NCBI GenBank assembly: GCA_011317545.1
Contig: WUJK01000001.1
Coordinates: forward strand, 4,259,001 to 4,323,000
Reading direction: 5' to 3'
DNA from: Coniella vitis
Taxonomy: Eukaryota; Ascomycota; Sordariomycetes; Diaporthales; Schizoparmaceae
Length of the DNA: 64,000 bases
A program made the translations under genes and the position numbers. Numbering within the stretch: position 1 is the first letter of the stretch; each line of letters begins with the position of its first letter. The notes beneath the pieces are model-generated. The model saw only the letters and a program-made list of their open reading frames with translations. It did not search any database and was not told the origin of the DNA. Positions 52,339 through 64,000 of the stretch are shown piece by piece.

Positions 52339-54025
52339 ATGTCAGATAACAGCGAGGAGGAGGGCATGAAGTTTGAGATCCTCAAATCCATTGCAGGTGA
52401 TGGCTCGACGGCAAGGCTGGGCAGACTCGCCCTCCCCAAGCGCCCAGTGCTCGAGACGCCCAATTTCTTTGCGATAACCTCACGCGGCGTTGTGCCTCAT
52501 CTCACGCCCGACAATATCGCCCGCTATCGCTCCTTTCCAGGCACTTATATGGCCATGGAAGACCGTAAGGGAGCACTATCCACCCCATACTGCATGTCGT
52601 ATGCGCTGACATAGCACTATGTCTCTAGTCGTGGAAAAGTCACAGAAAAACGTGACCAAGATCCCAGCCGTGGCCAAGATACCGTCCCATGACGGCAAGC
52701 GCCTGCACGCCTTCACTTCTCTTCCAACCTCTGTCGCCACAGTTCTCGGCCCGCGACGCATTCCAGCCGTCAAGGCGCCCATTGGAAACAGTGACTCGTT
52801 CATTCAGGTCTTCACGTCCAATGGCTTCCAGCCACTCGCAAATAGCACTTATGTTGATCTCATCGCCACGCTCAAGCCGGACATTGCCATACCGCTGGCA
52901 GACATGTCTTATGCCGCTCCCAATGCTTCGTCCCAGCAGCAGCAGTCCAAAGGTGTAACGCGAATGTGCGAGCGCACCGATGAGTGGATGGAGGCATTGC
53001 ACAAATCGCTCGACAAGGACGACCTCCGCGCATCCCATACATCCATCTTTGCGCCGACGCTCCCTGCTCCACTTTCTGTGCAGTGGCACTACCTCAGTCG
53101 CCTTTCCGAGGACTACCTCGACAAGCTCTCTGGTCTGGCAGTCTATGACACCAGTATCTTGAGCGATCTAACGAAATACCCATCTCTCCTGCCTCTGCCC
53201 CGCTTATCCCTTGATGCTTCTTTAAACCCTCACGAGATCCTTCGCCAGGTCAGCCTTGGCGTGGACATTTTCCTCCCTTCCTTTGTCAACGCCATCTCCG
53301 ACGCCGGAGTCGCATTGTCTTTTCAGTTTCCACCACCGGCAATATCCTCGCAATCCAACAACAGCGACGGCAGCCATCTAACAACTACAACATCATCTGC
53401 AATAACCGCAGACGGAACCGATCTCCTCCCGCTCGGCACGGACCTCACCGACCCTTCAAACGCAGTTTCCCTCGCCCCTCTCGTACATGGTTGCAGCTGC
53501 CACACATGCACAACCCACCACCGCGCCTACCTGCACCACCTCCTCAACGCTCGCGAGATGCTTGCCTGGACCCTCCTGCAGATCCACAACCACCACATCA
53601 TGGCGCGCTTCTTCTCGGGCGTGCGGGCGTCTTTGTTGGCCACAGCCACCACTACCGCCAATGAAAAAGAAGCAGGCGACGACGACGACAACAACAGATT
53701 CGAACAAGACTGCAGGCTCTTTGCCCGCAGGTACGAGGCCGATCTACCCATTGGGACAGGCACCAGGCCGCGTGCCCGAGGGTACCATTTCAAAAGCGAG
53801 TTTGGGGAGGAAAAGAGAAATGCCGTGACATGGCAGCTACTGCAGGAAGGTCAGCTACCAAAGTCGGCAAGTGATAAAACTAAGCAAGGCAAGGAGAATT
53901 TCAAGGTCATGGAGGGGAAAGTAGCTAGGGATGAGGTTGATACGCCGGTCGTGCCTGGGGATGATGTAGATGCTGCCGAGCTGGTGCGCGAGGGCTTGGG
54001 TGAGGTTGCGATCAAGAACGAGTAG
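52339..54025 (+). CDS. QTRT2: Queuine tRNA-ribosyltransferase accessory subunit 2
   Basis: Non-catalytic partner of the eukaryotic tRNA-guanine transglycosylase, which replaces G34 with queuine in tRNAs for Asp, Asn, His and Tyr. Exons 52339-52564 and 52629-54025, joined as C|TC, give 540 aa. The start at 52339 lies in an AAAATG context. The N-terminal block LPKRPVLETPNFFAITSRGVVPHLTPDN and the zinc site CSCHTC followed at about 25-30 residues by His in LQIHNHH mark the TGT superfamily. The catalytic Asp loops of the bacterial enzyme are not obvious, in line with the accessory subunit. Length and Ser/Thr-rich inserts (for example about residues 330-350) are larger than in animals. The Lys/Glu-rich C-terminus looks disordered. 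Confidence 0.88.
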
Positions 54026-54278
54026 AAAGGGGGGAAAGGAGTCGAGTTTGGGCATATTGTTGGGATATGAAGAGGATTTGACCATAACGGCCTGTACACT
54101 ATACTACCCACTCAACTGTGAGAACTAATAGAGATAGAATAACGTACAACTAGATGGAGCTCAAACAAGCTATTCACGTTTTTGGTAGGCGTAATTAGGG
54201 TATTGCCATTCACCAGACATTTTTTCTTGCTTACGAACGCCGTCTAGATTCTTGCTCAATGTTTCGACAATCGGCCTC

Positions 54279-57200
54279 CTATGCTTCAACCACAGGCTTT
54301 GGCTTCTTTTTCTTCTTAGGCTTGACCACGACCTCTGCACCTTCGCCTGTGGTGGTAGCACCAGTACTTTCTTCATTTCCTTCTCCCTCAGCAGCAGGCT
54401 GCTTCTTCTTCTTCTTCTTCACAACCTTGGTGGCCTCGCCTCCAACACCCTGACCCTGCTCGCCTTCCGCTCCACCCTCAGTCTTAGCTTTGGCCGTCGT
54501 CGAAGGAGCTATCTTCTTTTTCTTCTTCTTTTTCACAACCGTGCCCTCTATATCCACCCCCTGCGCGATCTGTATTCGTTCATTAGCTCGCTGCATCTCA
54601 AGTCGCAGTCTCTCTACCTCTTTCATCGCCTGTGCCATCTCAGCCTCTTCCTTCTTCTGCCGTTCATAGTCATAAGCCGAGGTACTTCCGTTCTCCTTTG
54701 AAGAGGATAAAGTGCCGCCGCCACCTTCAAGTGCAAGACTGCCCAGATTACTCGAGTCGACTTGCAAAAGAGACTGTCTTAGTTTCTTTGCGCGCGCCTT
54801 GGTCGCTGCCGGGGCATCAGAGCCACCCTCCGAGTCATAGTTGCGCGGCGTCAAGGACCCGCTGCCAAGAAGGTTCTCATCTGCCGCAATGACCACGCGC
54901 TGACGCGGCTTGGGCCGCAGGCCGAGGGATGCCGGCTTCATGGATTCTGTCGTGTTTGTTTCAGCAACCTTTCCCAAGTCCAGCTGCATGATGGGAATGG
55001 CGTCGATGTCGAGGTCGGGCCCGTTTGCGGTCTGGAGGATGTTGTGGATGGGGGTCGATGTCCGCGGGCCTGGTGCTTGGATGTAAAAAGGGTCGTCTTT
55101 GTTCCGCTCGTCGCGCTCGGCCTTGCGTCTTGCAAGGATGTCAGCATCGAGATAGCTGTCTTCGCTGGCTTGGTAGGAAGGTGCAATTTCTTGGGGAGCA
55201 TCTGCTAGTCTGTTGATGGCAGGCTCGCTGGATGAGACTGTGGATGGTGGCGGTCGTTGGTGGTAGTAGACTTCGAACTCGTCTCCTTCCTCTTCTGTGC
55301 CGAGGGGAAGGGTATCAGCAGCTGCCAGGAGACCAGCGAGGTTAGGATGGATTGGCTCGTCCAGGTCGAGCCCAATTGGCAGGGGAACATTTTTCTGGGC
55401 GCCTGGGGCCACCGAGTTAAGCTCCCAGCCGACGAATAGTGAAGGTATGGCCTGCGTGAGCAAGAGTGGTGGGTCTTGATGGACTTCGTCCGTCGAAGTG
55501 GGCTGTCCAGACACGGCCTCAGAGGTCAGCTTGAGCAACTCCGTAAACTCCACAGCTCGCTCTTGCACCTCAAGATTTGGATGGAGTGCCAGAGGTTCCA
55601 ATACATGAACCACCCTCGCCAGCAGCAGCGATGTCTTTGCCTTTTGCTCCGCCGTCCATATGCTCAAATCGCTGCCAACAACGTGCGCAAAGATTTTGAT
55701 TATGGCTTGCAGACAAGAGGCGAGCACATCCGGGTATTTCGTACGCGGTATGATCTGCAACAAATGTCCCAAGCTGTCTTCTGAAGAGGACAATTGGTCG
55801 GCGTACTCTCCCACGATCCAAGCGATTGGTCGCAGCACCCCAGAAGTGATGAATTGTGCTGAATTTGAGTCGATGCTGTGTTGACGCAAGATCAACTCGG
55901 CAGCATTCACGGTCGTTGGCCTGATCGCCATGACCTTGACTGCAAGGTTTCTCAACTCATTGCCAATCTTTTCTGAAATGTCTCCTGCTGACAGTTGGGT
56001 GGTGGTCACAGTCTGGTCAATGGCATCGTCCACTGGCGCCGAGGTCGGAGCCATCCTCACCAATTGTGTCAGGATGTCGATATACCATTCAAAGTCGACG
56101 ACGTTGCTGTAATTCTCCGATGAACACATTGTCAAGATTCGGCCTATCACTTGAACCCTGTAGTCGTCAGGCAGTGGTGGAGCCTGTTCGGTTTCGTGTT
56201 CATGTGGATCAATGGCAATCTCAGCATCCGCATCCTCGTCTGAACCTGTCTCGAGCCTTTGAACTGCCGGCCTGGAGGAAGGCGTCGAGTTCTTTAGTTG
56301 TCTCATGAGCCGGCCGACTATGGACATCAAATTGTCGCTGCTGACCATGCCCTGCACGAGGTTTAAGGCTTGGATGCGGATGGTAATATCGGGGCTATCA
56401 ATACACTCCATAATCACGTCCTCCTGCTGTGCAACCAGGAATGGGTGTGTGACGACAATCTTGTTAAACGCAAGGAGAGCGACATATTTGACTACAAGAA
56501 AGGAATTAGCTGCAGGCGCAGATACAAAAGACGGCAAAAACTTACGGTTTGGATCACCATCCACCATGACCATGCCTCGAAGCTTTGTCACACATAAGGA
56601 AGCTATTTCTTCCCTCCCTGAAATGTCGTCGGCATCGCCCAAAATGCCACCTTGTATAATACCATTAATGCATTCATACAACAATGACATGGCAGGCGTG
56701 GTTCGGATCAAGTCTGTAAGAGGGGGCAGCAACTTCCGGACGAGTCGTGGCTCCAGGGGCGTCAAGGTAGCGAACTAAAACATCGTTATTAGCTTTTGTA
56801 TACCATCTGATGGCCACACAGGACATACCAGCTTGATCAACTTGATGGCCATCCAATTGTTGTTACTCTCAACCAAAAGTTCAAACAGCCTTGGTGCGAG
56901 TGGTAGGAAGTCGTCTGGCCGTCGCCAGCCCAACTCGCAGACGACATTCACAATGGCAGCTGTCACACTTGGATCCTCGTCTGGTGCCATGAGGCGGTCC
57001 TTGATTTGCGGCCACGCTGCCCGGAGCGTCTCTGGGTAGACAAGCGCTAATCTGTATAATGTGACGATAGTTTTCTTTCGTATAGAGGGATTGCTGGAGG
57101 TGAGGCGTGGCAGGAGATCGGAGAGAGTTGAGAGAGCCAGTGAAGGGTTAATAACGTGAGGGAGAGCGGTAATTGGAAGAATGATGGTCGTTGCCGAATT

Positions 57201-57713
57201 GGAAGCCAGGTCCTAGTGAGGGAGGTCAGCACCGGGGTACGTCGACTTCAGGATAGCATAGTATAATCATGCGCATACCTTTTTGATCAGGTTGGTGGCC
57301 AACATCAGGACCTCAGTATCTGGCCGGAAGCTTTGGACGGCAGCCAGGTATCCGATGCGCTTCTGGTGGTATTTGGCTGAAGACATGACCTCGAGAACAT
57401 GGAAGGAGGCCCAGGACATGTCATGGCCCATCATCTCGAGGTAACATAGCTTCAGCAAGGCCGTTGCCTTGAGGTCTACCATTGACTGTCAGTTTGACAG
57501 TCGACAATGTGCACACAGAGACAGCCGACTGACCCATATCCTGACTTCGAACTTCAGCCCGGCATTCTTTCAGGCAATTTTGTATGTACTCTTTCTCGCT
57601 CCCTTTGTGGTTCCGCAGACCCCGTATGAAGTCGTACAACGACTTTTCGAACCTGCTTGTCCATCAGCATGGTGCATCCATCTCGAGGGTTTTCGTGCTG
57701 CAGCAGCATACAT
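54279..57713 (-). CDS. APL5: AP-3 complex subunit delta
   Basis: Large subunit of the AP-3 adaptor, which sorts cargo from the Golgi/endosome to the vacuole. Exons on the minus strand are 57712-57713, 57534-57652, 57279-57475, 56829-57212, 56546-56774 and 54279-56491, giving 1047 aa in continuous phase. The expected start MFEKSLYDFIRGLRNHKGSE requires an ATG made of AT at 57712-57713 plus G at 57652, across a 59-nt intron with GTATGC donor and CTGAT branch site. Adaptin HEAT-like repeats are seen as KATALLKLCYLEMMGHDMSW, NWMAIKLIKLFATLTPLEP and KYVALLAFNKIVVTHPFL. The hinge and C-terminal tail are Lys-rich (several KKKKKK runs), as in other delta adaptins. The 54-nt intron at 56492-56545 has no stop and is a multiple of three. 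Confidence 0.9.
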
Positions 57714-58328
57714 CTTGACACGCGAATGAGGCTATCGCCGCAGGTTGGCATGGACGGAGAAGAGGGGCTGCGGACGGGGATTCAGGAAACTCGGCAGGTG
57801 GACAACGTATGGCGCATGTCTTTTGCTACCATGTTGCGGGCACAAGCATGGCTCGAGGACGATGTATCGCTTTGACTCGTGGTAGGCGGCCTGTAACAGT
57901 TCGAGGTTGTTGGAAGAGTGATTCCTCCTGCAGCCTACGTACTATCACTGCCAGCCAAAAGCTATAGCGCCTTGCATCCAGCCGTAGCGCATCATCGCCC
58001 GGCCCTGTTGCCCCACGTAGTGGGTGCTGCCGCTCACGTAATAACTGGCACCCAGGGATTGCGTGGGGGGGGGGGTAATACTTTGTACATGGTAAAGTAG
58101 CGCGGTTGTACTGCCTAGCAGATATGCAGGTATGGTAGAAGTGAACGGGATCCCAGTCGCGACTCCAGCTTTCCCCAGCTTCACCAACAACACGCTTCCA
58201 ACTATTCAACAGCCAGCAATACCCACGATAATACTTGCGCACCAGCTCCGACTCCCTCAGTAGCCTCCCCACACCGGCAGAAAATCACACGTTATAGAAC
58301 CTTCAACTCCGACACCGCTCCCCAAATT
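57714..58328. other. Divergent intergenic region APL5/EMC2
   Basis: This contains the promoters and leaders of two divergent genes. A G-run lies at 58065-58074. No additional gene is seen. Confidence 0.5.
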
Positions 58329-59495
58329 ATGGCGCCGTCGCTTCTACACCCACCGAGCCACCTCTCTCCCTCACAAGCCCTCGAGCTGTCGCAGCATGCG
58401 CCACACATCCTCCAGAAGTCGCCTAGCAACATCTCATCGTCACCATTAGCATCTCTCTTCTCAGCGCCAGAGAGCACAGAGCTGTGGATAACATACGAGA
58501 ATCTGCTGCTATCATGTCTCCGGACAGGCGACGAGCAAGGCGCGCACGAATGCCTCCGGAGACTCGTCAACCGCTTCGGAGAGGACAATGAGCGGATTAT
58601 GGCCTTCATCGGCCTGGTCAAAGAAGCAGAGGCTACGGATAATGTTGAACTTGAGAAAATCCTGAAGGACTATGATACAATTCTTACGGAGAGCAATACC
58701 AACATTGTTAGTTGCGAGCCCGGTTCTGAATGCTCATGTCAATATGCAAAGATATTAACTGGTTGTGTTTGTGTTATAGCCCATCACAAAGAGGCGCATT
58801 GCATTGCTGCGTTCCCTAGGCCGAACTGCGGATGCGGTAGCAGGTCTGACAGCCTTGCTGGACTTTTGCCCTGTCGATGCAGAGTCATGGTCAGAGCTCG
58901 CTGATATCTATACCTCCCAAGGCTTGTATCCACAGGCTATTTACTCGTTGGAGGAGGTCCTGGTGCTTGCACCAAATGCCTGGAATGTGAGTGCTTAGTA
59001 CTCGAACCCAAAGGAGGTCTGCATTGGCTAAAAAATATATTGCAGATCCATGCACGGCTTGGTGAGGTTGAGTATATGGCTGCCACAGCTTCCGGAACAG
59101 ATGAGAATGCTGCTCGCAAATATCTGGCAGAGTCGTTGAAGAGATTCTGCAGGAGCATTGAGCTCTGTGATGATTATCTTCGTGGTTATTATGGTCTCAA
59201 GCTGGTAAGTCTGTCATGAATATCTGCAATATCATACCTGAGTTAACAAACAACACAGGTAACTGCGAGACTGCTAAAAGAGCCTTCCAAGACCAACAAG
59301 CTGAATGAGGCAGAGGACTTCTCACTTCCTTCGAAACCGACTATCGAGAAATTGGGTGAAAAGGCCACAGAGAAGCTCTCTGAGATTGTACGACGCAGCA
59401 CTTCCAAAGAAAGAGGATGGTGTGGCTATGAAGAGTCTGAACTTGCTGCTGCAAGGAACCTCCTTGCCAATGAGTCGGCTGCTGTTATCAGATGA
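58329..59495 (+). CDS. EMC2: ER membrane protein complex subunit 2 (TPR protein)
   Basis: Cytosolic TPR scaffold of the ER membrane complex, which inserts tail-anchored and polytopic membrane proteins. Exons 58329-58706, 58780-58986, 59046-59204 and 59259-59495, all in phase 0, give 326 aa. Family blocks include ELWITYENLLLSCLRTGDE, KRRIALLRSLGRTADAVAGL, DFCPVDAESWSELADIY followed by AIYSLEEVLVLAPN, and CDDYLRGYYGLKLV. The TPR core fits EMC2 (TTC35) in order and length. The C-terminal exon is Lys/Glu-rich and ends AAARNLLANESAAVIR. Introns are 52-73 nt with good borders (one donor is GTTAGT). Confidence 0.92.
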
Positions 59496-61214
59496 GGATT
59501 TTGCTGGTAATGTCTTGAGAGTCCCGAGTCCCGACATTCATAAATACTGCATATAGTAGTGGCAGGACCAAGATTTCAGCATTTCCCTTTGGCAAAGTAT
59601 GGTGCAGTGATGAGCAGAACCTGTTTTGCAGACCGCACCTCAACTTAGTGGGCGATCTTTCGAATATGGACCAGTTACGAGCTGTCCTACTTAGACATGA
59701 TCATGAAAGATATGGGGCGTGATAGTACCAGGTTACATTTAATAGTAGCAATAATAGATCCTGATCGCCAAAGCTCATGATCTTGCAGGTGATAATCAGA
59801 TCTAGAATCTTTCTGCTCAAGCTCCAAGTAAAATACTTGATTATTTGCTCGGTTACTGGGTTATACTCTGCTGTTTTCTGGGCATGATGTGCCGTTTTGG
59901 TGGGGCAAGAATGACCACTCTGTATATATTTGCGAGGCTGGAGGTATCAGGGCTTCTGCCCTGTTCTTGGCGCTTGCATTGTGATGAAAAGTTGCTAAAA
60001 TATAACTCGTTAATGCTTCAAAGAAGCTCTCACCCGAAGCACCTCGTAATGCACTGGCACAGACGTGAAAACAGACCCTGAAAGGGTAAGCCAGAGGAAG
60101 ATAGATGTTGCTGAAAGAGGCTGGTCCAGCAGCACACAGCAATTGTGGGAGTCAACCACAGGCCCACCACCACTTTTTGACCTGCATTGAGGCTATTATG
60201 CATGATTGACAAGGGTAGCTTGACGATAAACGCATACTATGTAATACTTCTGGGTAAGTACCAAAGTATATCCTGGGTCATGTTTCAGGGCACAACTAGT
60301 ATCTGGAGGGAAGGGAGCAACCAGTGTTTGAGAGCCAGTCGCTGGAGCTGTGCTATGTGGTTCTGACACCACAGCTGCCCAGTCGCTTACTAGGTACCTA
60401 GGTTTGCAGGTACTGCAGTACTGCCAGGATCCTAGCAGACAGCAATGCTGGCACGGTTGGGTTCGATTGGGCATTCATCAGTTGAGTCAGTATGATGTTT
60501 CGAGGTCTTGTGGTCGTGGACTTGCTATTGCCGCAGCATTTAAATTTTACCTTGGGAGAGAAAAAACAGTGCTTCTGTCCAGACTGTCGAGGAAACTGTG
60601 GAATGTATGGGTCTGGAACAAATCAGCAATCCAAGTTCCAACTGTGCGTTCAATCCGTTATTGAGCTGTCAAGTTGTATTGGACACTCTTTGTGCAACCA
60701 CACCAGCGGAGGACAGCAACGAAGGAGGCGATGCTCACCTACATAGTACAGCAATGGCGTTTCCGATCTCATGTGCTTGAACGGCAGCGTCCGAAGGCAA
60801 CGATTGATGCGCACAAAACTGATATGCTTCCACTGGCCGCTGGGCGTGAGTTGGCTTGATTGGATGGCGTCCCAAGTCGTTCTGCAGGCATGCGGTCTGA
60901 GATTTTGGTATGTCTGACATGCTGGCAGGCTGGCTAGTGTCCGTTTGTGCATATATCACAGTATATGCTGTCATAGTACAACCTCCCTGTGCTCACATGG
61001 TTCGCGCCTATTGTGAATGTACTCACAGTCAGTTACAGCGCACCCACCGCCTATAAGCTCAAGTGGTTGCAGCAGCCACGGGCCTTCCTTCCGCTAGTCC
61101 GCTAGCACACAAGGCACTTTGCGAAACACCCCACCGTAGGTCGACTGCCCTTCGCCTCTTGCTTTTTCTCTCCTCGCTCCCTTCCTCCAGGCCATAGTAC
61201 AGCGATTCCCAACA

Positions 61215-61217
<3 letters not shown>

Positions 61218-61250
<33 letters not shown>
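61218..61250. repeat. (CA)n microsatellite
   Basis: About 15 CA units in non-coding sequence. Confidence 0.9.
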
Positions 61251-61252
<2 letters not shown>

Positions 61253-61545
61253 TCGCTCCTTCTGCATGCCGCTACCTGCATGGTCCATTTGCCATCTAAT
61301 CTAGATCACTGAACGTCACTTACCTGGGCTGCCTGGGCTTGTGCCACCATCCTCGACTCGACGCCATCTTTTTGTAGCTGGTGGGTCGAGATCTCCTCCA
61401 GGACCCAGTCCAGTCATGACTTGTTGACGCTGACATTGACTGCGGATGCACCACAAGCAGTGCCCAATCTTCCACAACACAACAAACAGCCGTCTCTGTT
61501 CCTCCGAGCCCAACGCTCTGGCGCCGATCGTCAATCAGAGATACT

Positions 61546-61581
61546 AGCCAGCCAGCCTGCCAGCCAGCCAGCCAGCCAGGA
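61546..61581. repeat. (CCAG)n short tandem repeat
   Basis: Seven to eight CCAG-type units with one interruption, non-coding. Confidence 0.85.
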
Positions 61582-62296
61582 GCCCAGGGCAGCCTGGTCG
61601 CGTCAAAAGGCCCGCGCCGTAGCACGCTAGGGAAGCTGGGAAGCCAGTTTAGGCTGGCCAGCAGTGGACCGCTGCCGGGATCATCCTCTGTTGGCACTTA
61701 TACACTCCCTCTCCGCCCGCTCTGCTCATCCTTGCTCGGCCTGAACAGTACGGAGCAGAGTATACAGCCTGCCAGCCTGCCTCACCTCGCCCCCGCCTCT
61801 TCTTCCTCGGTCCTCCTCCTTCTGCTTGTCGGTCCTCGTTCTCGTCTGCTGCAACAGGTCCTGCTCCGTTGGGACCAGCAACAAGCTACTACCTACTCAC
61901 ACGACGACACTCTCCGTCTCCCGCATCGCTGCGCAACGCAGTGTCTCTGTTGCGCAGCAGACGCAACGCTTCTGACCTGTTGTTGTGGTCAGACCAAAGC
62001 CTGCCAGCCACCGCTCCGTCCTCCCATGCTGACCGGCTCGTCATACGCTTGCACCAAAAACCTGCCCTGCTTTTGCATACATCGAGACTACGAGGGGGTG
62101 CGTTAGACTCCAAATAAACAGCCACACCCCCGCAGCTGTCCTGACCGACGACACACCCTCTCTTTTCCTGGATTCCCATTCCAGTTGCCACCCGTTCCTC
62201 CCAAATCCCGCTTGTGACAAGCTCGCCGTACCCCGTCGGGTGCAAGGTGCAAAGGTGCAAAAAGGGTTGCCTCTTGCTGTTTACTTTTTTGTCCCA

Positions 62297-64000
62297 ATGT
62301 CTCGGTGAGTTCTTCTGTCCCTTTGCCTCCCATCAACGCGAGGCCCGCTAGTATTTGTGCCTGTATTCGTTCATGTTCCTGCGCTGAGCCTGCTGTTTCC
62401 TGTTGGCGCGCATCTTCTGTGGTGTGCTGAGTCCGATTCGTCCATCACTGAGCCGCAGCGCCCTCTGCACCCATCCAGCCGCCCACACACCCACACCCAC
62501 ACAAGGCTCTGCTTGGCACCCCTCCTTTCGTTCCGATGACTATTAGACCGCTACTACCAGACACGCAGACACTGACCGCCTGATTTCGCTTTGCTATTTT
62601 CCCCTCTGCAGAGAAAGGAGGTCCCGCCCCAATATTCCTGCCTCAAGTCAGACGTCGTCGCGCTCTGGGTCTGCGTCTCTCACCGACGAGGACGACGATT
62701 CACAAGACGACTACAACCGTTCGCATTCTGCTTCTCCGGCAGAGGACGACGATTGGGACCGTCAGCACCCCGAGCTTGACCCTGACGACTCGGCCTCGGC
62801 CTCGGCGGAACGTTATTATACTCGGTCTGGGAATCCACCGCGCTCTCACTCCGCACATCGTCATCAAGCCTCGCGCCAACACAGCATTCCTCGAGGACGA
62901 GGTGTCCACCACGTCACTCCAGCGGCACAGATTCCTGCGCCACCATTCGCCCCAGTGCCTGGTTCTGAATATATGCCTGCCATGACAAGTGACGGGGCGT
63001 CCGGTTATCCCGAGTATGAAAACCACCACTATGCGCCGCATGCCCCATTGCACAACTATGACAGACGTCCCGGCTATCCCGGCTATCCACAGAGCGGCAT
63101 CAGTGGCTTTGCACCGCCTCACCCATACAGCAGACAAGTTGTGCCATGGGGGAACAACAACCCATTTGCCCCCCAAGGCGGCTTTTATGACCGCAGCCAC
63201 GAGATGATGCCCTATCACCACCAGCAGGGCTTCTATGGAGGCGCGGGACCTGTCGCACCCGCTGCCTATGGAATGCCGCACCACTTGCAGGGCTTGATGT
63301 ATTCAGCGCCTCCCCCACCCCCTACCGTTGTTGGAGCCAAAACACCAGAGCCCGAGGAGAAGAAGGTGGACCCCGAGCTTGAACGAATGAGACTGGAACT
63401 AAAACAACTCCAATTGGCCCGAGCTGAGGCTGCAGAAAAGCAACGGCAGGCTGAGTTGGAGCAAAAGATACGGCAAGATGCCGAACGACAGTTCAAGGAA
63501 CGTATGGAGGCCATGCGAGAAGCGCAAGAAGTCGCCAAGAAGGAAATCGAGGTTGCGCGAATAGCAGCCGAGGCCGCGGCACTTGAACGCCTTGAGGAAG
63601 CACGCAAGGTTGAGGAAGAGCGTCGTCGCGTCGAAGCCGAGCTGAAAGCGCAAGCTGCGCGCGAAGAGCGTGAGCGGATCGAAAGAGAGCGCAAAGAGGA
63701 GGAAAAGCGACAAAAAGAACATGCGCTCGCACTAGAAAAAGCCGAGCGCGATGCCAAGGAGAAATACGAGGCAGCCAAAGCTGCTGAAGAGGAGCGCAAG
63801 CTGGAGCTTGAGAAGCAGAGGCTTTTGATTGAGACGCAAACTAGAGAAAAGATTCTGGCCGATCAAAAGGCTGCAGAGGAGGCAAGAGTGGCTGCTGAAG
63901 CGAAAGCGGCCGAGGAGAAGGCTCGAAGAGAGCTTGCCGAAAAGCAGGCTATGCAAAAGGCCATTGAAGACTATGAGGCAGAGCTGGCCAAGGAAAAGAA
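62297..64000 (+). CDS. Disordered/coiled-coil protein of unknown function, 5' part only
   Basis: Exon 1, 62297-62304, codes ATG TCT CG and ends at a GTGAGT donor. Exon 2 starts at 62612 after CTCTGCAG and stays open to the window edge, so the gene continues outside. The joined start reads MSRERRSRPNIPASSQTSSR. Residues 1-240 are low in complexity: acidic/Ser stretches (TDEDDDSQDDY), then Tyr/Gly/Pro/His-rich segments such as YDRRPGYPGYPQSG and NNPFAPQGGFYDR. From about residue 250 a long, highly charged coiled coil begins (LERMRLELKQLQLARAEAAE) and continues through Glu/Lys/Arg/Ala-rich heptads to the edge. I do not recognise the family; any domain that would identify it must lie beyond the window. 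The single-residue-scale first exon is inferred from splice signals. Confidence 0.7.

Larger units (their letters stand above)
59496..62296. other. Intergenic region, 2.8 kb, and long leader of the last gene
   Basis: No gene was recognised. TACATAGTAC-like words occur near 60742, 60975 and 61195. Simple repeats are present at 61218-61250 and 61546-61581. The right part (61690-62290) is C/T-rich and probably the promoter/5' leader of the gene at 62297. Confidence 0.45.

Overview
The window is nuclear DNA of a filamentous ascomycete (Pezizomycotina, probably Sordariomycetes; the species cannot be fixed by eye). The evidence is many short GT..AG introns (about 45-240 nt) with CTRAY-like branch points, a homocitrate synthase (alpha-aminoadipate lysine pathway), a Spg1/Tem1 septation GTPase, a fungal-type LCCL membrane protein, and a rhamnogalacturonan acetylesterase. 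All multi-exon models below were assembled by hand from splice signals, reading phase and protein-family continuity.

Layout, left to right. NDUFA12 (complex I, minus, running off the left edge) is head-to-head with PGS1 (cardiolipin pathway). A secreted-protein stretch follows: a glycosylated secreted protein, a CE12 esterase, a membrane-anchored aspartic-protease-like protein without its first catalytic Asp, a GT61 glycosyltransferase and a 12-cysteine secreted protein. Next come a BAHD acyltransferase and the large NAD(P) transhydrogenase gene. After a gene-poor stretch there is a second cysteine-rich secreted protein and then homocitrate synthase. An intron-containing tRNA-His with a decayed copy beside it precedes HEM3 and the glycine-cleavage H protein.

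The right half holds SPG1, a protein with a 12-unit His/Asp tandem repeat whose reading frame carries a TAG, a hydrolase-fold protein that has lost its catalytic triad, the LCCL membrane protein, an FAD-dependent oxidoreductase, QTRT2 (queuine tRNA-ribosyltransferase subunit), AP-3 delta (start codon apparently split by an intron), EMC2, and the 5' part of a disordered/coiled-coil protein running off the right edge.

There is no obvious biosynthetic cluster. Several genes serve mitochondria (NDUFA12, PGS1, NNT, GCV3), with HEM3 and homocitrate synthase metabolically close, but they are interspersed with unrelated genes. No intact transposon was recognised. The most promising undescribed item is the tandem-repeat protein at 41970-44899. 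Unusual gene structures (a 7-nt exon, a GC-AG intron, a split ATG, an 8-nt coding first exon) are reported separately.
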